From Ferrithrix thermotolerans DSM 19514 (GTDB taxonomy: Bacteria > Actinomycetota > Acidimicrobiia > Acidimicrobiales > CAIXPF01): a DNA stretch of 64,000 bases. The stretch spans positions 1 to 64,000 of the forward strand of contig CAMDQT010000005.1 in the NCBI GenBank assembly GCA_945906305.1, in the 5' to 3' direction. Positions 8,707 through 16,871 of the stretch are shown here, piece after piece. Within the stretch, counting starts at the first letter, position 1. Each line of letters begins with the position of its first letter. Below the pieces are notes generated by a model that ran no database searches, was not told the DNA's origin, and saw only the letters and a program-made list of their open reading frames with translations. The position numbers and the translations under genes were made by a program.

Positions 8707-8924
8707 GGATTTTCTCTTTCCGGGAGGGACCTTCTGCGCCCACAATCCGTTCGACCGCGAACATCGGAACCAGGGTGGTCCACACAATCCCCAAGGATTC
8801 AGAAACGTTCGTTGCCTCAACGGGCCGCATCCAGGCCCGACCAAGGCCGGACCTCTCCTGATGTGACGTCCTCATGAAACTCGCCGCGCCGCGCCGCCGT
8901 CAACCTCTTGGCCGGAGCGGCACC

Positions 8925-8930
8925 TAGGCT
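8925..8930 (+). promoter_or_regulatory. -10 element (TAGGCT) for the esterase gene
   Basis: TAGGCT ends 9 nt before the ATG at 8940 with no ribosome site between, consistent with a leaderless or nearly leaderless message. Confidence 0.4.
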
Positions 8931-8939
8931 CGGCCCTTC

Positions 8940-9536
8940 ATGCCGAACCCACCGTCGTCACTTCCCGGCACCAACGATGAGCTACAACCCGCCGGACAAG
9001 TGCTCGTGCTACTGCACGGGCATGGTGACGATGCCACCCTTTTCGCGGCCCTCGGGAGACAACTCGCGGCCGACCAGACTTGGACCATCATCTGCCCCCC
9101 GGCACCACACCTCCTGCCCGACGGAGGACGAGCGTGGTGGGCTCCGCACGAGGATGCACCGACGGACTCCACACTGAGGACCATTTTGGAGCTGATTCCA
9201 ATGCGTACCGGTGGGGTATGCATCACTGGGTTCTCCCAGGGCGGAGCGGTGGCGTTACGGGCGGCGCAGCGCTTCACCGAAGCCGTGCACCAAGCGGCGT
9301 GCACGGTGGCAGTGGTCGCGGCCTTCCTTCCCGGTGACGCGGTCTCGCTGCCCGCCGGCACCGAAGTTCTCGTCGTGCACGGCATGCACGACGAGGTCGT
9401 CGATCCCTTCCACGGCGAGCTGCTCGCTCGACGGCTCCGCCGTCAAGACTGCATGGTGACCGAGGTGCACCACGACGGTGGCCATGTGTGGGACGCGACG
9501 GTCACCAACGCCGTCGCGGCCTGGCTTCGCCGCTGA
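8940..9536 (+). CDS. alpha/beta-hydrolase, phospholipase/carboxylesterase family
   Basis: 198-residue serine esterase of the YpfH/carboxylesterase type. The oxyanion segment VLLHGHGDD, nucleophile elbow GFSQGGAVAL (Ser ~residue 100), acid HGMHDEVVDP and catalytic His in HHDGGHVWD are in order. No signal peptide, so probably cytoplasmic. Substrate unknown, likely a short acyl ester. It is monocistronic and convergent with the ferredoxin gene. Confidence 0.88.
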   Translation: MPNPPSSLPGTNDELQPAGQVLVLLHGHGDDATLFAALGRQLAADQTWTIICPPAPHLLPDGGRAWWAPHEDAPTDSTLRTILELIPMRTGGVCITGFSQGGAVALRAAQRFTEAVHQAACTVAVVAAFLPGDAVSLPAGTEVLVVHGMHDEVVDPFHGELLARRLRRQDCMVTEVHHDGGHVWDATVTNAVAAWLRR

Positions 9537-9589
9537 CGGACCCCACCAAAGCCGACCCGACCGTCGGCTTCGCCGACTACGGCGTCGAT

Positions 9590-9787
9590 TCAGGGTTCGA
9601 CAATCTCGATGGCGCGCTCAGGGCAGTTGGCGATGGCCAGATTGGCTTTGTCCTGCATCCCAGCCGGCACATTGCCGTCATTGGCCGCGGTGGCATAGCC
9701 GTAGTCGTCCACGTCGAACAGTTCCGGAGCAAGCACGTAGCACCGATTGTGTCCCTGACACTTGTCGGCGATCACGTGGATCTTCAT
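9590..9787 (-). CDS. [3Fe-4S]-type small ferredoxin
   Basis: 65-residue ferredoxin with three cluster cysteines (C10 and C16 in CQGHNRC, C55 in ANCPERA); His13 replaces the fourth cysteine, as in single [3Fe-4S] ferredoxins that feed actinobacterial cytochromes P450. It starts at ATG 9787 behind AAGGGGA. No P450 gene is adjacent, so the electron acceptor is not apparent. Confidence 0.92.
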   Translation of the reverse strand: MKIHVIADKCQGHNRCYVLAPELFDVDDYGYATAANDGNVPAGMQDKANLAIANCPERAIEIVEP

Positions 9788-10281
9788 GTGGTCCCCTTGG
9801 GAGTTGGGTGAGCTGCGGTCTGGAACCTGCCGGGAGCATCCCGGCCGCACGAACTCGGCCGTAGCGTAGTCAACCGCGTCACGAACGGTCGATGACGTCT
9901 ACCCGCGACGCGCTAACTCGAGCCTTGTCCGAGGACCCAATGTCCGGCAAGGTTCGTGTGCCGACTCGCGCCCACACTCTTTGCCCCCGGTCTCGGACCG
10001 ATGTTGACCGCGCGGTATGGTCGAGTTTTCCGTTCGACAGAGCGGTCTCTGTCCGCTGCGGCCCCTTCGACTGGGTGCCCGGCTAACGATGCGCTGACAC
10101 TTGGCGAGGGCCAAACCCCAGCCAAATAGGCAGAAAAAGGCCGAAACTCGACTCAGGAGCACCCTCGTGTGCCCATAAACACACTGACCTGACCTCAGTA
10201 TCCGCCCATTGCACGTGCTGATACATCAAGATTCACCCTGTTTGGTCGAAGAACTAGACGGAGACCCGAAGAGGAGACCAG
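9788..10281. other. gene-poor region upstream of hupB
   Basis: About 490 bases between divergent ferredoxin and HU genes. It should contain both promoters. A 7-bp hairpin (10036-10042/10047-10053, loop CGGT) is visible but lacks a T-run. Short open frames here have no recognisable protein character. No tRNA or known RNA is recognised. Confidence 0.5.
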
Positions 10282-11007
10282 ATGAACCGTACGCAGCTGA
10301 TCGAGAAGATCACCGAACACACGGGCGTCGAGAAGAAACAAGTCGCCGCGGTATTGGCTGGCTTTGGCGATGTCTTGCTCGCCACAGTCGCCAAGAACGA
10401 CTCGGTGACGCTTCCCGGCATCGCGAAGTTCACCAAGGTTCAGCGCAAGGCCCGAGTTGGCCGCAACCCTGCCACCGGTGCTCCGGTCAAGATCCCAGCG
10501 AAGAAGGTGGCCAAGGTTACGGCGCTGAAGTCGTACAAGGACACCGTGCTCGGCAGCACCCCCGCACCGAAACTGCAGAAGGTCGCCGCTGCCGTCAAAG
10601 CACCGGCCAAAGCACCCGCCAAAGCTGCCGCAGCAGCCAAAGCACCCGCCAAAGCACCGGCCAAAGCACCGGCCAAAGCTGCCGCACCCGCCAAAGCACC
10701 CGCCAAAGCTGCCGCACCCGCCAAAGCTGCAGCCAAAGCTGCCGCCAAAGCTGCCGCCAAAGCTGCAGCCAAAGCACCCGCCAAGGCACCCGCCGCAGCC
10801 AAAGCACCGGCCAAAGCACCGGTCAAAGCTGCCGCCAAAGCACCCGTCAAAGCACCCGTCAACGCTGCCGCCAAAGCACCGGCCAAAGCACCGGCCAAAG
10901 CACCGGCCAAAGCACCCGTCAAAGCTGCCGCCAAAGCACCGGCTAAGGCACCCGTCAAAGCTGCCGCCAAGGCGCCGGCCAAGGCTCGGGTGGCCAAAAA
11001 GGCCTGA
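10282..11007 (+). CDS. hupB: HU-family nucleoid protein with long Ala/Lys/Pro-rich tail
   Basis: 241 residues. Residues 1-90 form an HU domain (MNRTQLIEKITEHTGVEKKQ, LPGIAKFTKVQRKARVGRNP, VPAK-like VKIPAKKVAKVTA). From about residue 100 to the end it is almost only AKAPAKAP/AKAA repeats ending in VAKKA. Actinobacterial HupB/HupS proteins have such histone-H1-like basic tails, thought to bind and condense DNA and to be modified on lysines. The start has a good ribosome site (GAGGAGA, 6 nt upstream). The body of the DNA-binding arm is conserved. Confidence 0.93.
   Translation: MNRTQLIEKITEHTGVEKKQVAAVLAGFGDVLLATVAKNDSVTLPGIAKFTKVQRKARVGRNPATGAPVKIPAKKVAKVTALKSYKDTVLGSTPAPKLQKVAAAVKAPAKAPAKAAAAAKAPAKAPAKAPAKAAAPAKAPAKAAAPAKAAAKAAAKAAAKAAAKAPAKAPAAAKAPAKAPVKAAAKAPVKAPVNAAAKAPAKAPAKAPAKAPVKAAAKAPAKAPVKAAAKAPAKARVAKKA
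10594..10983 (+). repeat. imperfect tandem repeat encoding the HU tail
   Basis: Repeated 6-, 12- and 15-nt units of the type GCCAAAGCACC(C/G), with GCC and GCT interspersed, encoding PAKA/AAKA. It is prone to slippage, so tail length may vary between strains. It also creates long meaningless frames on the other strand. Confidence 0.9.
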
Positions 11008-11056
11008 GCCTTCCGCCGAAGGACGCAACGCAATGTAGTGAACGAGCCCCGTGTCT

Positions 11057-11086
11057 CCCAGTGCCCCCGGCACTGCGGGCACTGGG
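11057..11086. terminator. GC-rich hairpin, possible terminator after hupB
   Basis: CCCAGTGCCC (11057-11066) and GGGCACTGGG (11077-11086) form a perfect 10-bp stem with a 10-nt loop, about 50 nt after the hupB stop and between two convergent genes. There is no U-tract, as is common in actinobacteria. Confidence 0.55.
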
Positions 11087-11186
11087 CTCGCTCACGTTGC
11101 AGGCGCTGGCGATGCACACCGTCGCACCACCGACGGACCTAGCGAACCAACTGCTGTCTAGTGCCCGCGCTGGAGGATGGCTTTCG

Positions 11187-11645
11187 TCAAGCGGTACCCC
11201 GTGGATGCCCTGGTGTCGTCAGGCCATCCCTGGCCGACCAGCCCTGCCAGGTCGCGATCTCGACGGCCACCACCTGACCGTGCGGCGGGTTCGATCGGTA
11301 CTGAGGGTAGCGGTCAACCAGCGCCTCGAGCGCGAATCCCGGTGGCCTCACCGTCGCTGGTCCGCGTGCCCGAACCCACCACAACGCCGACCAGTCGTCG
11401 TCATCACGGTGGTCGAACAACACCGTGACCAACGGCCGGCTTTGAATGTTGGCCAGCCGCGCCAACTGGGAGGTCGACTTCGGCTTGTGATCCACCGCGC
11501 TGACGAGCAAGTCCGTCGATCCCAACCGGATCAAGGCAAAGGTGATCGGTACCAGGTCCGCTGCTCCGTCGCGCCCTTGGGTGGCCAGGACGGCAAACCG
11601 GGCACCAACGACGTGACGACGACACTGCTCAGGGTCCAGACGCAT
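11187..11645 (-). CDS. PPOX-class F420-dependent enzyme (Rv0121c-like)
   Basis: 152-residue split-barrel flavin/deazaflavin-binding protein of the pyridoxamine-phosphate-oxidase superfamily. The N-terminus RHVVGARFAVLATQGRDGAAD and the strand VPITFALI match the TIGR03668-type F420-associated group, as do HKPKSTSQLARLANI and WWVRARGPA. Substrate unknown. It is divergent from the Sec-redoxin gene with only 41 nt between starts, each having its own -10 element. Confidence 0.8.
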   Translation of the reverse strand: MRLDPEQCRRHVVGARFAVLATQGRDGAADLVPITFALIRLGSTDLLVSAVDHKPKSTSQLARLANIQSRPLVTVLFDHRDDDDWSALWWVRARGPATVRPPGFALEALVDRYPQYRSNPPHGQVVAVEIATWQGWSARDGLTTPGHPRGTA

Positions 11646-11653
11646 CCAACCCG

Positions 11654-11659
11654 ACCTTA
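11654..11659 (-). promoter_or_regulatory. -10 element (TAAGGT) for the PPOX gene
   Basis: On the minus strand TAAGGT ends 8 nt before the ATG at 11645. There is no Shine-Dalgarno, so the message is probably leaderless. Confidence 0.45.
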
Positions 11660-11674
11660 GGCCACCACACTGGA

Positions 11675-11680
11675 TAGGTT
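11675..11680 (+). promoter_or_regulatory. -10 element (TAGGTT) for the Sec-redoxin/Nudix operon
   Basis: TAGGTT ends exactly 6 nt before ATG 11687, favouring that ATG over the GTG at 11684 and predicting a leaderless message. Confidence 0.5.
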
Positions 11681-11686
11681 CGGGTG

Positions 11687-12781
11687 ATGCTGCTGCCTGA
11701 CTTGTTCCCCACCAGCACGGCGTTTGCCGAGGCGACCGGTTGGAAGATCGAACCCCATGGTGCGTGCAAGGGCGATTTGTGCCTGCCCCTAGCACCAGGC
11801 ACATACCGCGAGGAACGCGTTGACGCCGCGACGGTGGCCGATCGGCTCGGGATGGCAGTCGTACCGGCCGAGGGCGGCGGCCTTTGGGCAATCGGACCCG
11901 AGTCTTTCAGCGGACGGGCCTTGGCCACTGTCGCTGCGCCAGATCTCAAGCTGCAGACCTTCGACGGCAAGGCCTTCGCCCTGTCGTCGCTACGGGGTAC
12001 CCGCATGGTGCTCGTAGCCTGGGCGCCCTATTGAGGCTGTGCCCGCGACCTGCCAGGTTGGCAGGCCTTACGCGCCGAGGTCGCCCCCCTAGGGGTGGAG
12101 ATCGTCACGGTCTGCCTCGAGACCCTCGGGTCCGAGGAAGGTCGAGCTTTCGTCGAAGCGGCCCAGCCCGAACATCCAACGCTGCTCGATGTCGCCCATC
12201 AGGTGGATGCGGCATTCGGTGTGGTCAACATCCCCAACGCCGTCTGGATCGACGAGCACTTCAACATCGTGCGACCGGCAGAACCGGCCTGGCCGGCACC
12301 ACGAGCGACGGGTGCCCGTAGTCCACTCCTGGACTCCGGTGATGCCCGCATAACGGCCATCGCCACTCAAGCCACCCAGATCGTGTCCTGGACCGCCGAC
12401 GAATACGCCAACGCCGTACGCGACTGGGCTCGCAACGGGGCACGCTCGCGCTTCGTGCTCTCCGCCGATGAGGTGATGGCTCGATCGGGCGATCGCGACG
12501 TCGACGGGTCTGCTGCCGCAGCGCATTTCGAATTGGCGCAGCACTTCGAACGAGGCGGCGACCATGACCGCGCCGTGGCCCATTTCCGCTCCGCCCACCA
12601 CCTCGCGCCGGACAACTGGACCTACAAGCGTCAGGCCTGGAGCTTGACCGGACCTGAGGGGCCATTCAGACGTTTTTGGCAGGGCCCCCAAGACGGCCAG
12701 GACTGGGAGTACGACAGCGACTGGCTCGTCGACATCGAATCCTCGGGGCCGCGAACGTACTACCGCCCAACCGAGCTGTGA
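11687..12781 (+). CDS. selenocysteine-containing redoxin (TlpA/AhpC-fold), UGA recoded at 12032-12034
   Basis: One continuous frame of 364 residues if the TGA at 12032-12034 is read as selenocysteine (residue 116). Residues ~82-115 are a classical redoxin entry (PDLKLQTFDGKAFALSSLRG ... VLVAWAPY), and the frame continues G-C-A-R-D-L-P-G-W-Q. The active site is thus U-G-C where cysteine homologues have CGC. Thioredoxin-fold sequence continues to ~residue 215 (VNIPNAVWIDEHFNIV), then a TPR-like segment (AAHFELAQHFERGGDHDRAVAHF) and a Trp/Tyr-rich tail. A SECIS-like hairpin follows the TGA. It likely reduces peroxides or disulfides in the cytoplasm, as no signal peptide is seen. The alternative, a nonsense pseudogene, is unlikely given intact flanks and the hairpin. 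Confidence 0.85.
12035..12076 (+). promoter_or_regulatory. SECIS-like hairpin for UGA recoding in the redoxin gene
   Basis: Core stem CCTGCC (12049-12054) with GGCAGG (12060-12065) and loop AGGTT, 20 nt after the TGA. G is the second loop base, and the loop resembles AGGUCU of E. coli fdhF. Lower helices GCG/CGC (12045-12047/12071-12073) and GGC/GCC (12035-12037/12074-12076) can extend it. The spacing and loop fit the bacterial SECIS model. Confidence 0.75.
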
Positions 12782-13317
12782 GCAAGGGCTCGGTGTACCG
12801 CCCCATCGTGGGCACGCTGGCCTACGTGTGGGACGCGTTCACCGACACCGTGCTGCTCGTGCACCGTAACGCCCGAGACGATGACGAGCACTTCGGCAAA
12901 TACAACGGGCTCGGCGGCAAGCTCGAGCCGAACGAGGACCTAGTCAGCAGCCTGCGGCGCGAGTTACGCGAGGAGGCCTCGATCGAGCTCACCACCTTCG
13001 CCTTACGAGGCAGCATCAGCTGGCCGGGATTCGGTGCCAACGGCGAAGATTGGCTGGGCTTCATATTCGTGGTGCACAGCTGGAGTGGACAGGTCCCGGC
13101 CCTGAACAGCGAAGGCACGCTGTCATGGGTGGCCCGCGCCCGCCTCCTCGACGCCTGTCACGACGACCCGGCCATTCGCGCCGCTGCGGCCTTGCCGATG
13201 TGGGAAGGCGACCGTCACTTCCTCCCCATGGTCTTCGATGCGGACCCGATGCCGTTTTGGGGGGTCATGCCTTACGTCGGCGGCCGGCCGGTTGATTGGC
13301 GTTACTGCCGGGCGTGA
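12778..13317 (+). CDS. Nudix hydrolase (8-oxo-dGTP diphosphatase-like)
   Basis: 179 residues from GTG 12778, which overlaps the redoxin stop codon (GTGA), implying translational coupling. The Nudix box is clear: GLGGKLEPNEDLVSSLRREL followed by REEASIEL, about residues 45-72, with Glu residues for Mg binding. MutT-type proteins of this pattern hydrolyse oxidised nucleotides, but the substrate is unproven. Being downstream of a putative Sec peroxidase suggests an oxidative-damage operon. Its 3' end overlaps the convergent DMT gene by 16 nt. Confidence 0.88.
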   Translation: MSKGSVYRPIVGTLAYVWDAFTDTVLLVHRNARDDDEHFGKYNGLGGKLEPNEDLVSSLRRELREEASIELTTFALRGSISWPGFGANGEDWLGFIFVVHSWSGQVPALNSEGTLSWVARARLLDACHDDPAIRAAAALPMWEGDRHFLPMVFDADPMPFWGVMPYVGGRPVDWRYCRA

Positions 13318-14303
13318 GCGGCGCCTGCGGACCCATCCGAGACGGGCAGTCCCTCGATCTCATCCGACACGGTCGAAACGGCTGGCACCACCTTGGTGGC
13401 TGGCCGACTGACAACCGCGGCGACGGCTCCAAGCACCACCATACCACCAAGTATCTGCACTGCCGTCAGCGGCTCGTTGTGGATGGGCCAAGCCGCGAGC
13501 ACCGCAACCACGTTCATCGACAGCAGGTACAGCGATGCCTTGGACGCATTGATGTGGCGCAACACCCAGGCCATGAGGACATGGCCCACCATGCCAGTCA
13601 CGATGATCACCCAGGCCAACCACAGCCAATCGCGGCCATCGATCTGACCGAATCCGGAAAGTGGCTCGGTCAGCAGCAGCAGCGGGGTGACCGTGATCGC
13701 CGAAAAGATCGTGACGCCCGCCATCCAGCTGATGGCGTCGATGGGTTCGGTGGCCCGGGCCCGGGCGATACGCGTCAGCAGGAAGTACGCCGTGAACGAA
13801 ACCATGGACCCAACCGACAGCACGATCCCCACCGAGGACGTACGCATGGCCGAACCGGCACCGAGCACCACAAACACCGCGCCGCCCACCCCGACAGCGG
13901 TCCAGCTCCGGTGCCACCACGTCGCTCGCTCCCCCAGCAGCGGTCCGGCCGCTAACAGCACAATCCCCGGCTGCAACGCCCCTACCACCGACAGCGTGGC
14001 GATGGAGGCGTGATGGAAGGCCGAGAACACCAGGCACATGTTCAGCCCGAAGAGCACCCCCGCCGGGGCAGTCAGCCGCAGCAGCCGCCAACTCAAGCGA
14101 CGATCGGTCGCATACATCCAGCCAAGCAGCAGCGGCACTGACAGCCACAGCCGACTGAAGGCGGTGACGAGAGCCGGCGCGGTGATCAGCTTCGAGATCG
14201 GCGGGCCCATTCCCCAGGCCAAGACGACGGCGCCCATCGCCACCCCAGCCACGACCGACGGCGACGTGCGGACCCATCCGAGCCGGGTCGGAGAAGGGCG
14301 CAT
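13302..14303 (-). CDS. EamA/DMT-superfamily transporter
   Basis: 333-residue inner-membrane protein with two EamA repeats and about ten membrane helices (AGVAMGAVVLAWGMGPPISK near the N-terminus; LSVVGALQPGIVLLAAGPLLGE, the signature of repeat 1; SLYLLSMNVVAVLAAWPIHNE, repeat 2). It probably exports a small metabolite. ATG 14303 starts the protein shortly before the first helix; longer in-frame extensions look non-native. The C-terminal ~40 residues are hydrophilic. Confidence 0.85.
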   Translation of the reverse strand: MRPSPTRLGWVRTSPSVVAGVAMGAVVLAWGMGPPISKLITAPALVTAFSRLWLSVPLLLGWMYATDRRLSWRLLRLTAPAGVLFGLNMCLVFSAFHHASIATLSVVGALQPGIVLLAAGPLLGERATWWHRSWTAVGVGGAVFVVLGAGSAMRTSSVGIVLSVGSMVSFTAYFLLTRIARARATEPIDAISWMAGVTIFSAITVTPLLLLTEPLSGFGQIDGRDWLWLAWVIIVTGMVGHVLMAWVLRHINASKASLYLLSMNVVAVLAAWPIHNEPLTAVQILGGMVVLGAVAAVVSRPATKVVPAVSTVSDEIEGLPVSDGSAGAAHARQ

Positions 14304-14403
14304 CCGGCGATCCGCGTCGAGGGGTTGCGCGGCAGTGCCACGTTGGCTGGAGGGGTTCGGCACGGTGACAGCCTGCCAGCCCCCACGCGTGAGAAGCCAG
14401 ACG

Positions 14404-15858
14404 TCAACCTCGCCGCCACGACGGTGGCGATGATCCCAACCGCGGCGGGGGTGAGTCCCAACGCACCGTGGCGCCGTCCAAAGTGCCCGGCATCGCGACA
14501 TGGCGCAGAGCGACCTCGGTCCCGTTCGGACCAAACCCGATGGTGTCCACCAGGAACGGCGCCACCTCCGCCAGACCCGGGTCGGTCAGTCCAGGCCCTT
14601 CAAGACGGCCTAGCCCATCGAGCCAACAAGCCGTTGCCGCCAGCGAGATCTCGGCGTGCCAGCAGCCGCCCTCCTGGCGTTGCCGGATGATCCCGGCCAC
14701 GGCGGCAAGTGCCGCCAACCATCCGCTGCCATGGTCGAGGGCCTGACAGCGCAACGGCACCGGCTCCGCCATCCCCGCCTCTCCGCCAGCCTCTGCGGCA
14801 AGGCCCGACACCATCTGGACCAGGCTGTCGAAACCCCGTCGGGCCGACCACGGTCCGCCGCTGCTGTAGGCCTGCACGTCGAGCACCACCAAACCGGGCG
14901 AGTGTGCGGCCAGCGCCGCCGTGTCGTACCCGAGTTTGCCCAGTGCCCCCGGTCGGTAGGACTGCACCAGCACATCGGCCTCGGTCAGTAGCTCCTCAAA
15001 GGCAGCGCGGTCCGAGGCCACCCGCAGGTCGAGCAAGGCAGACCGTTTGCCGAAGCCGGTGTCAAGCATCAGAGGCTCGATCTGGGGCAGGTGGCCCGCG
15101 GCGATGGTGAGCACATCAGCCCCGTGTGCGGCCAACACCCGGCCGCACACCGGCCCGGCAAGGACGCGGGCCAACTCCAACACCCGCAACCCGGCCAGCG
15201 GACGCCGTGCGCCACCTGGCGCCAATGGATCAAGCGATGCATCCGGCCATGGGCGCGGCGACGCACGACGCAAGCCCCGCTCACCGAGGCGACGCAACCG
15301 TACCGGGGCCGTCGCGGCCTCGATACGGCCCTGCGCATGGGCCCGCCACGACGCGGCGTGGCGCAACGCCGCCGCGACCCCTCCGGCTTCGATTACCGCC
15401 TCCTCGGCGGTCAGCGCTGGCAGGGTGGACAACCGGGCCGCAATCGCCTCACGTTGTGCGGGGACCCCCAGTGCGACAGCAGCCGCGTCGCCATGGTGGG
15501 CAAAGTTGGCGTGAACCTTGAGCCAGCCGTCCACACAGCGGTAATCCCCCGACAGCGGCGCCCAAAGCTCACCCACCGATCGGCCGTCACGGCGCAAGTA
15601 CCGTTCCGAGCGGAAGGCGACCTGCGCCGCACGGCTGTCAATGAGAACCTTTGGATAGTGGCCCGTGCGTTCGTAACACACCGCGCCGATCGCCGATGTG
15701 GCGGCCCCCACCACTGCCGCGGCGGCCACGTCGACCCGGAAGGGTCCGGGCAGCACTAAGCCGGGGGCCTGCACATCGACGGGTTCGAGGGCCAGGCCAA
15801 CCACCGATCCCAGTTTGGCAACCTGCTCGGCAACGAAGCCTTGCCCAGCATCGACCAT
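14404..15858 (-). CDS. family III CoA-transferase (CaiB/BaiF), unusual domain order
   Basis: 484 residues. The typical CaiB N-terminal Rossmann start (RPLAGLRVLELARVLAGPVC) appears only at about residue 218 and is followed by the D-x-G region DHGSGWLAALAAVAG. The first ~200 residues look like the small-domain part normally found after it (SGDYRCVDGWLKVHANF). The protein therefore looks partly duplicated or circularly permuted. It should move CoA between carboxylic acids; substrates unknown. ATG 15858 follows a TATGGT -10 element by 8 nt. Confidence 0.8.
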   Translation of the reverse strand: MVDAGQGFVAEQVAKLGSVVGLALEPVDVQAPGLVLPGPFRVDVAAAAVVGAATSAIGAVCYERTGHYPKVLIDSRAAQVAFRSERYLRRDGRSVGELWAPLSGDYRCVDGWLKVHANFAHHGDAAAVALGVPAQREAIAARLSTLPALTAEEAVIEAGGVAAALRHAASWRAHAQGRIEAATAPVRLRRLGERGLRRASPRPWPDASLDPLAPGGARRPLAGLRVLELARVLAGPVCGRVLAAHGADVLTIAAGHLPQIEPLMLDTGFGKRSALLDLRVASDRAAFEELLTEADVLVQSYRPGALGKLGYDTAALAAHSPGLVVLDVQAYSSGGPWSARRGFDSLVQMVSGLAAEAGGEAGMAEPVPLRCQALDHGSGWLAALAAVAGIIRQRQEGGCWHAEISLAATACWLDGLGRLEGPGLTDPGLAEVAPFLVDTIGFGPNGTEVALRHVAMPGTLDGATVRWDSPPPRLGSSPPSWRRG

Positions 15859-15866
15859 GGTGGCGG

Positions 15867-15872
15867 ACCATA
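15867..15872 (-). promoter_or_regulatory. -10 element (TATGGT) for the CoA-transferase gene
   Basis: On the minus strand TATGGT ends 8 nt before ATG 15858. No ribosome site is visible. Confidence 0.4.
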
Positions 15873-15921
15873 GCGCTCGACCCTTGCCTGCCGCGGCGCC
15901 CCAACCCGCTCACGCCGGTAG

Positions 15922-16659
15922 TCAGCTGGGCGGATCGGACGTCGTGCTCGGTGCGGCGGCGCGGTCAGGGTCCCCGGCCCTCTCCTCGGCCCCAAGGTGC
16001 TCACGAAGGCGGTCGTAGTCGGCGTCGCCCAGCAATCGCCGCAACGGTTCCGCCAGCGAGTCCACGACCGGCTCGGAATGGTCGAAACACTCTGCGGCCT
16101 CGGTGCACCACCACGCCATGGTGGAGCCACCGGGCCCCCAGTCGTCCCGACGCCATGGCCGCAGGGCCATGCGGGGCGAGCCGTCCTCGCCATCGGGCAG
16201 GGTCTCCGCCCGCAGCGGCAAACGACCGCACACCCCCGGCTTGTAGTCCAACGGGTCGACGCCGTCATCCTCCGCCGCTAGGTGCAGCGCACATCCCATC
16301 CCTCCGGCGAACCCCGGCCGATTGAGAAAAATGCAGGCGCCATCAACCACACGGGTGTTGCGGCCGGAGCCATCGGCAAACACCCCATCGAAGGCCGCGG
16401 ATTCGAAATACTGGAATTGCTCGGGCAGCAAACATGCCGCCAGCGCCGCGATGGTCATCGCCTCTTCCTCATCTCCGAGTCTGGCGCCAACCGAACAGCA
16501 GCCGAGGTGGGCGTCGGGAGCGGCAACATCCTCGATCCCCTGGCAGCCCTCACCCCAGATGCAGCGCCATCGGGAGTGCAAGAACCCCTGATCGACCTTC
16601 CAAACGGTACGGCCGTCGGCGCCAACGAACTCGATGAAGCGGGTTTCGGGGCTGGTCAT
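15922..16659 (-). CDS. conserved cysteine-rich protein of unknown function
   Basis: 245 residues, not assigned to a family with confidence. Cysteines occur as WRCIWGEGCQG (~residues 32-42), LGCCSVG (~53-59), a single Cys in DGACIFLN, GMGCALHLA, GVCGRLPL and a C-terminal WWCTEAAEC. The spacing suggests a metal or Fe-S site of the YkgJ/DUF3109 sort, but this is inference. No signal peptide. The acidic C-terminus is low-complexity. It is a single gene between the CoA-transferase and the MBL hydrolase. Confidence 0.7.
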   Translation of the reverse strand: MTSPETRFIEFVGADGRTVWKVDQGFLHSRWRCIWGEGCQGIEDVAAPDAHLGCCSVGARLGDEEEAMTIAALAACLLPEQFQYFESAAFDGVFADGSGRNTRVVDGACIFLNRPGFAGGMGCALHLAAEDDGVDPLDYKPGVCGRLPLRAETLPDGEDGSPRMALRPWRRDDWGPGGSTMAWWCTEAAECFDHSEPVVDSLAEPLRRLLGDADYDRLREHLGAEERAGDPDRAAAPSTTSDPPS

Positions 16660-16871
16660 GACAACATCGCCCTCCCATGGGCGTCAAGTCCGCCCGAATC
16701 GCGCACCGTGTCGGGCAGTTGCTGATGGATGCGGTGCCCAACATCGCGCCCGTTGGACGGTACCGTGACCGGGCTCAATGGCGGCTCAGACCCCATGGTC
16801 CATTGCTAGCGCAAAAGGGCGCCGGCCGCCGTCGCGTCGGCGGGCCAGGCAAGGCGTTCAGGGCCCTGCGA

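Noticed and set aside
10036-10053. Hairpin upstream of hupB as a terminator or ncRNA
   Set aside because: Only 7 bp, no U-tract, and no gene ends nearby on either strand.
10195-11117. Two long open frames on the minus strand over hupB
   Set aside because: They are complements of the low-complexity AKAP repeat and encode only Gly/Phe/Cys or Leu/Ala repeats; no start context or homology.
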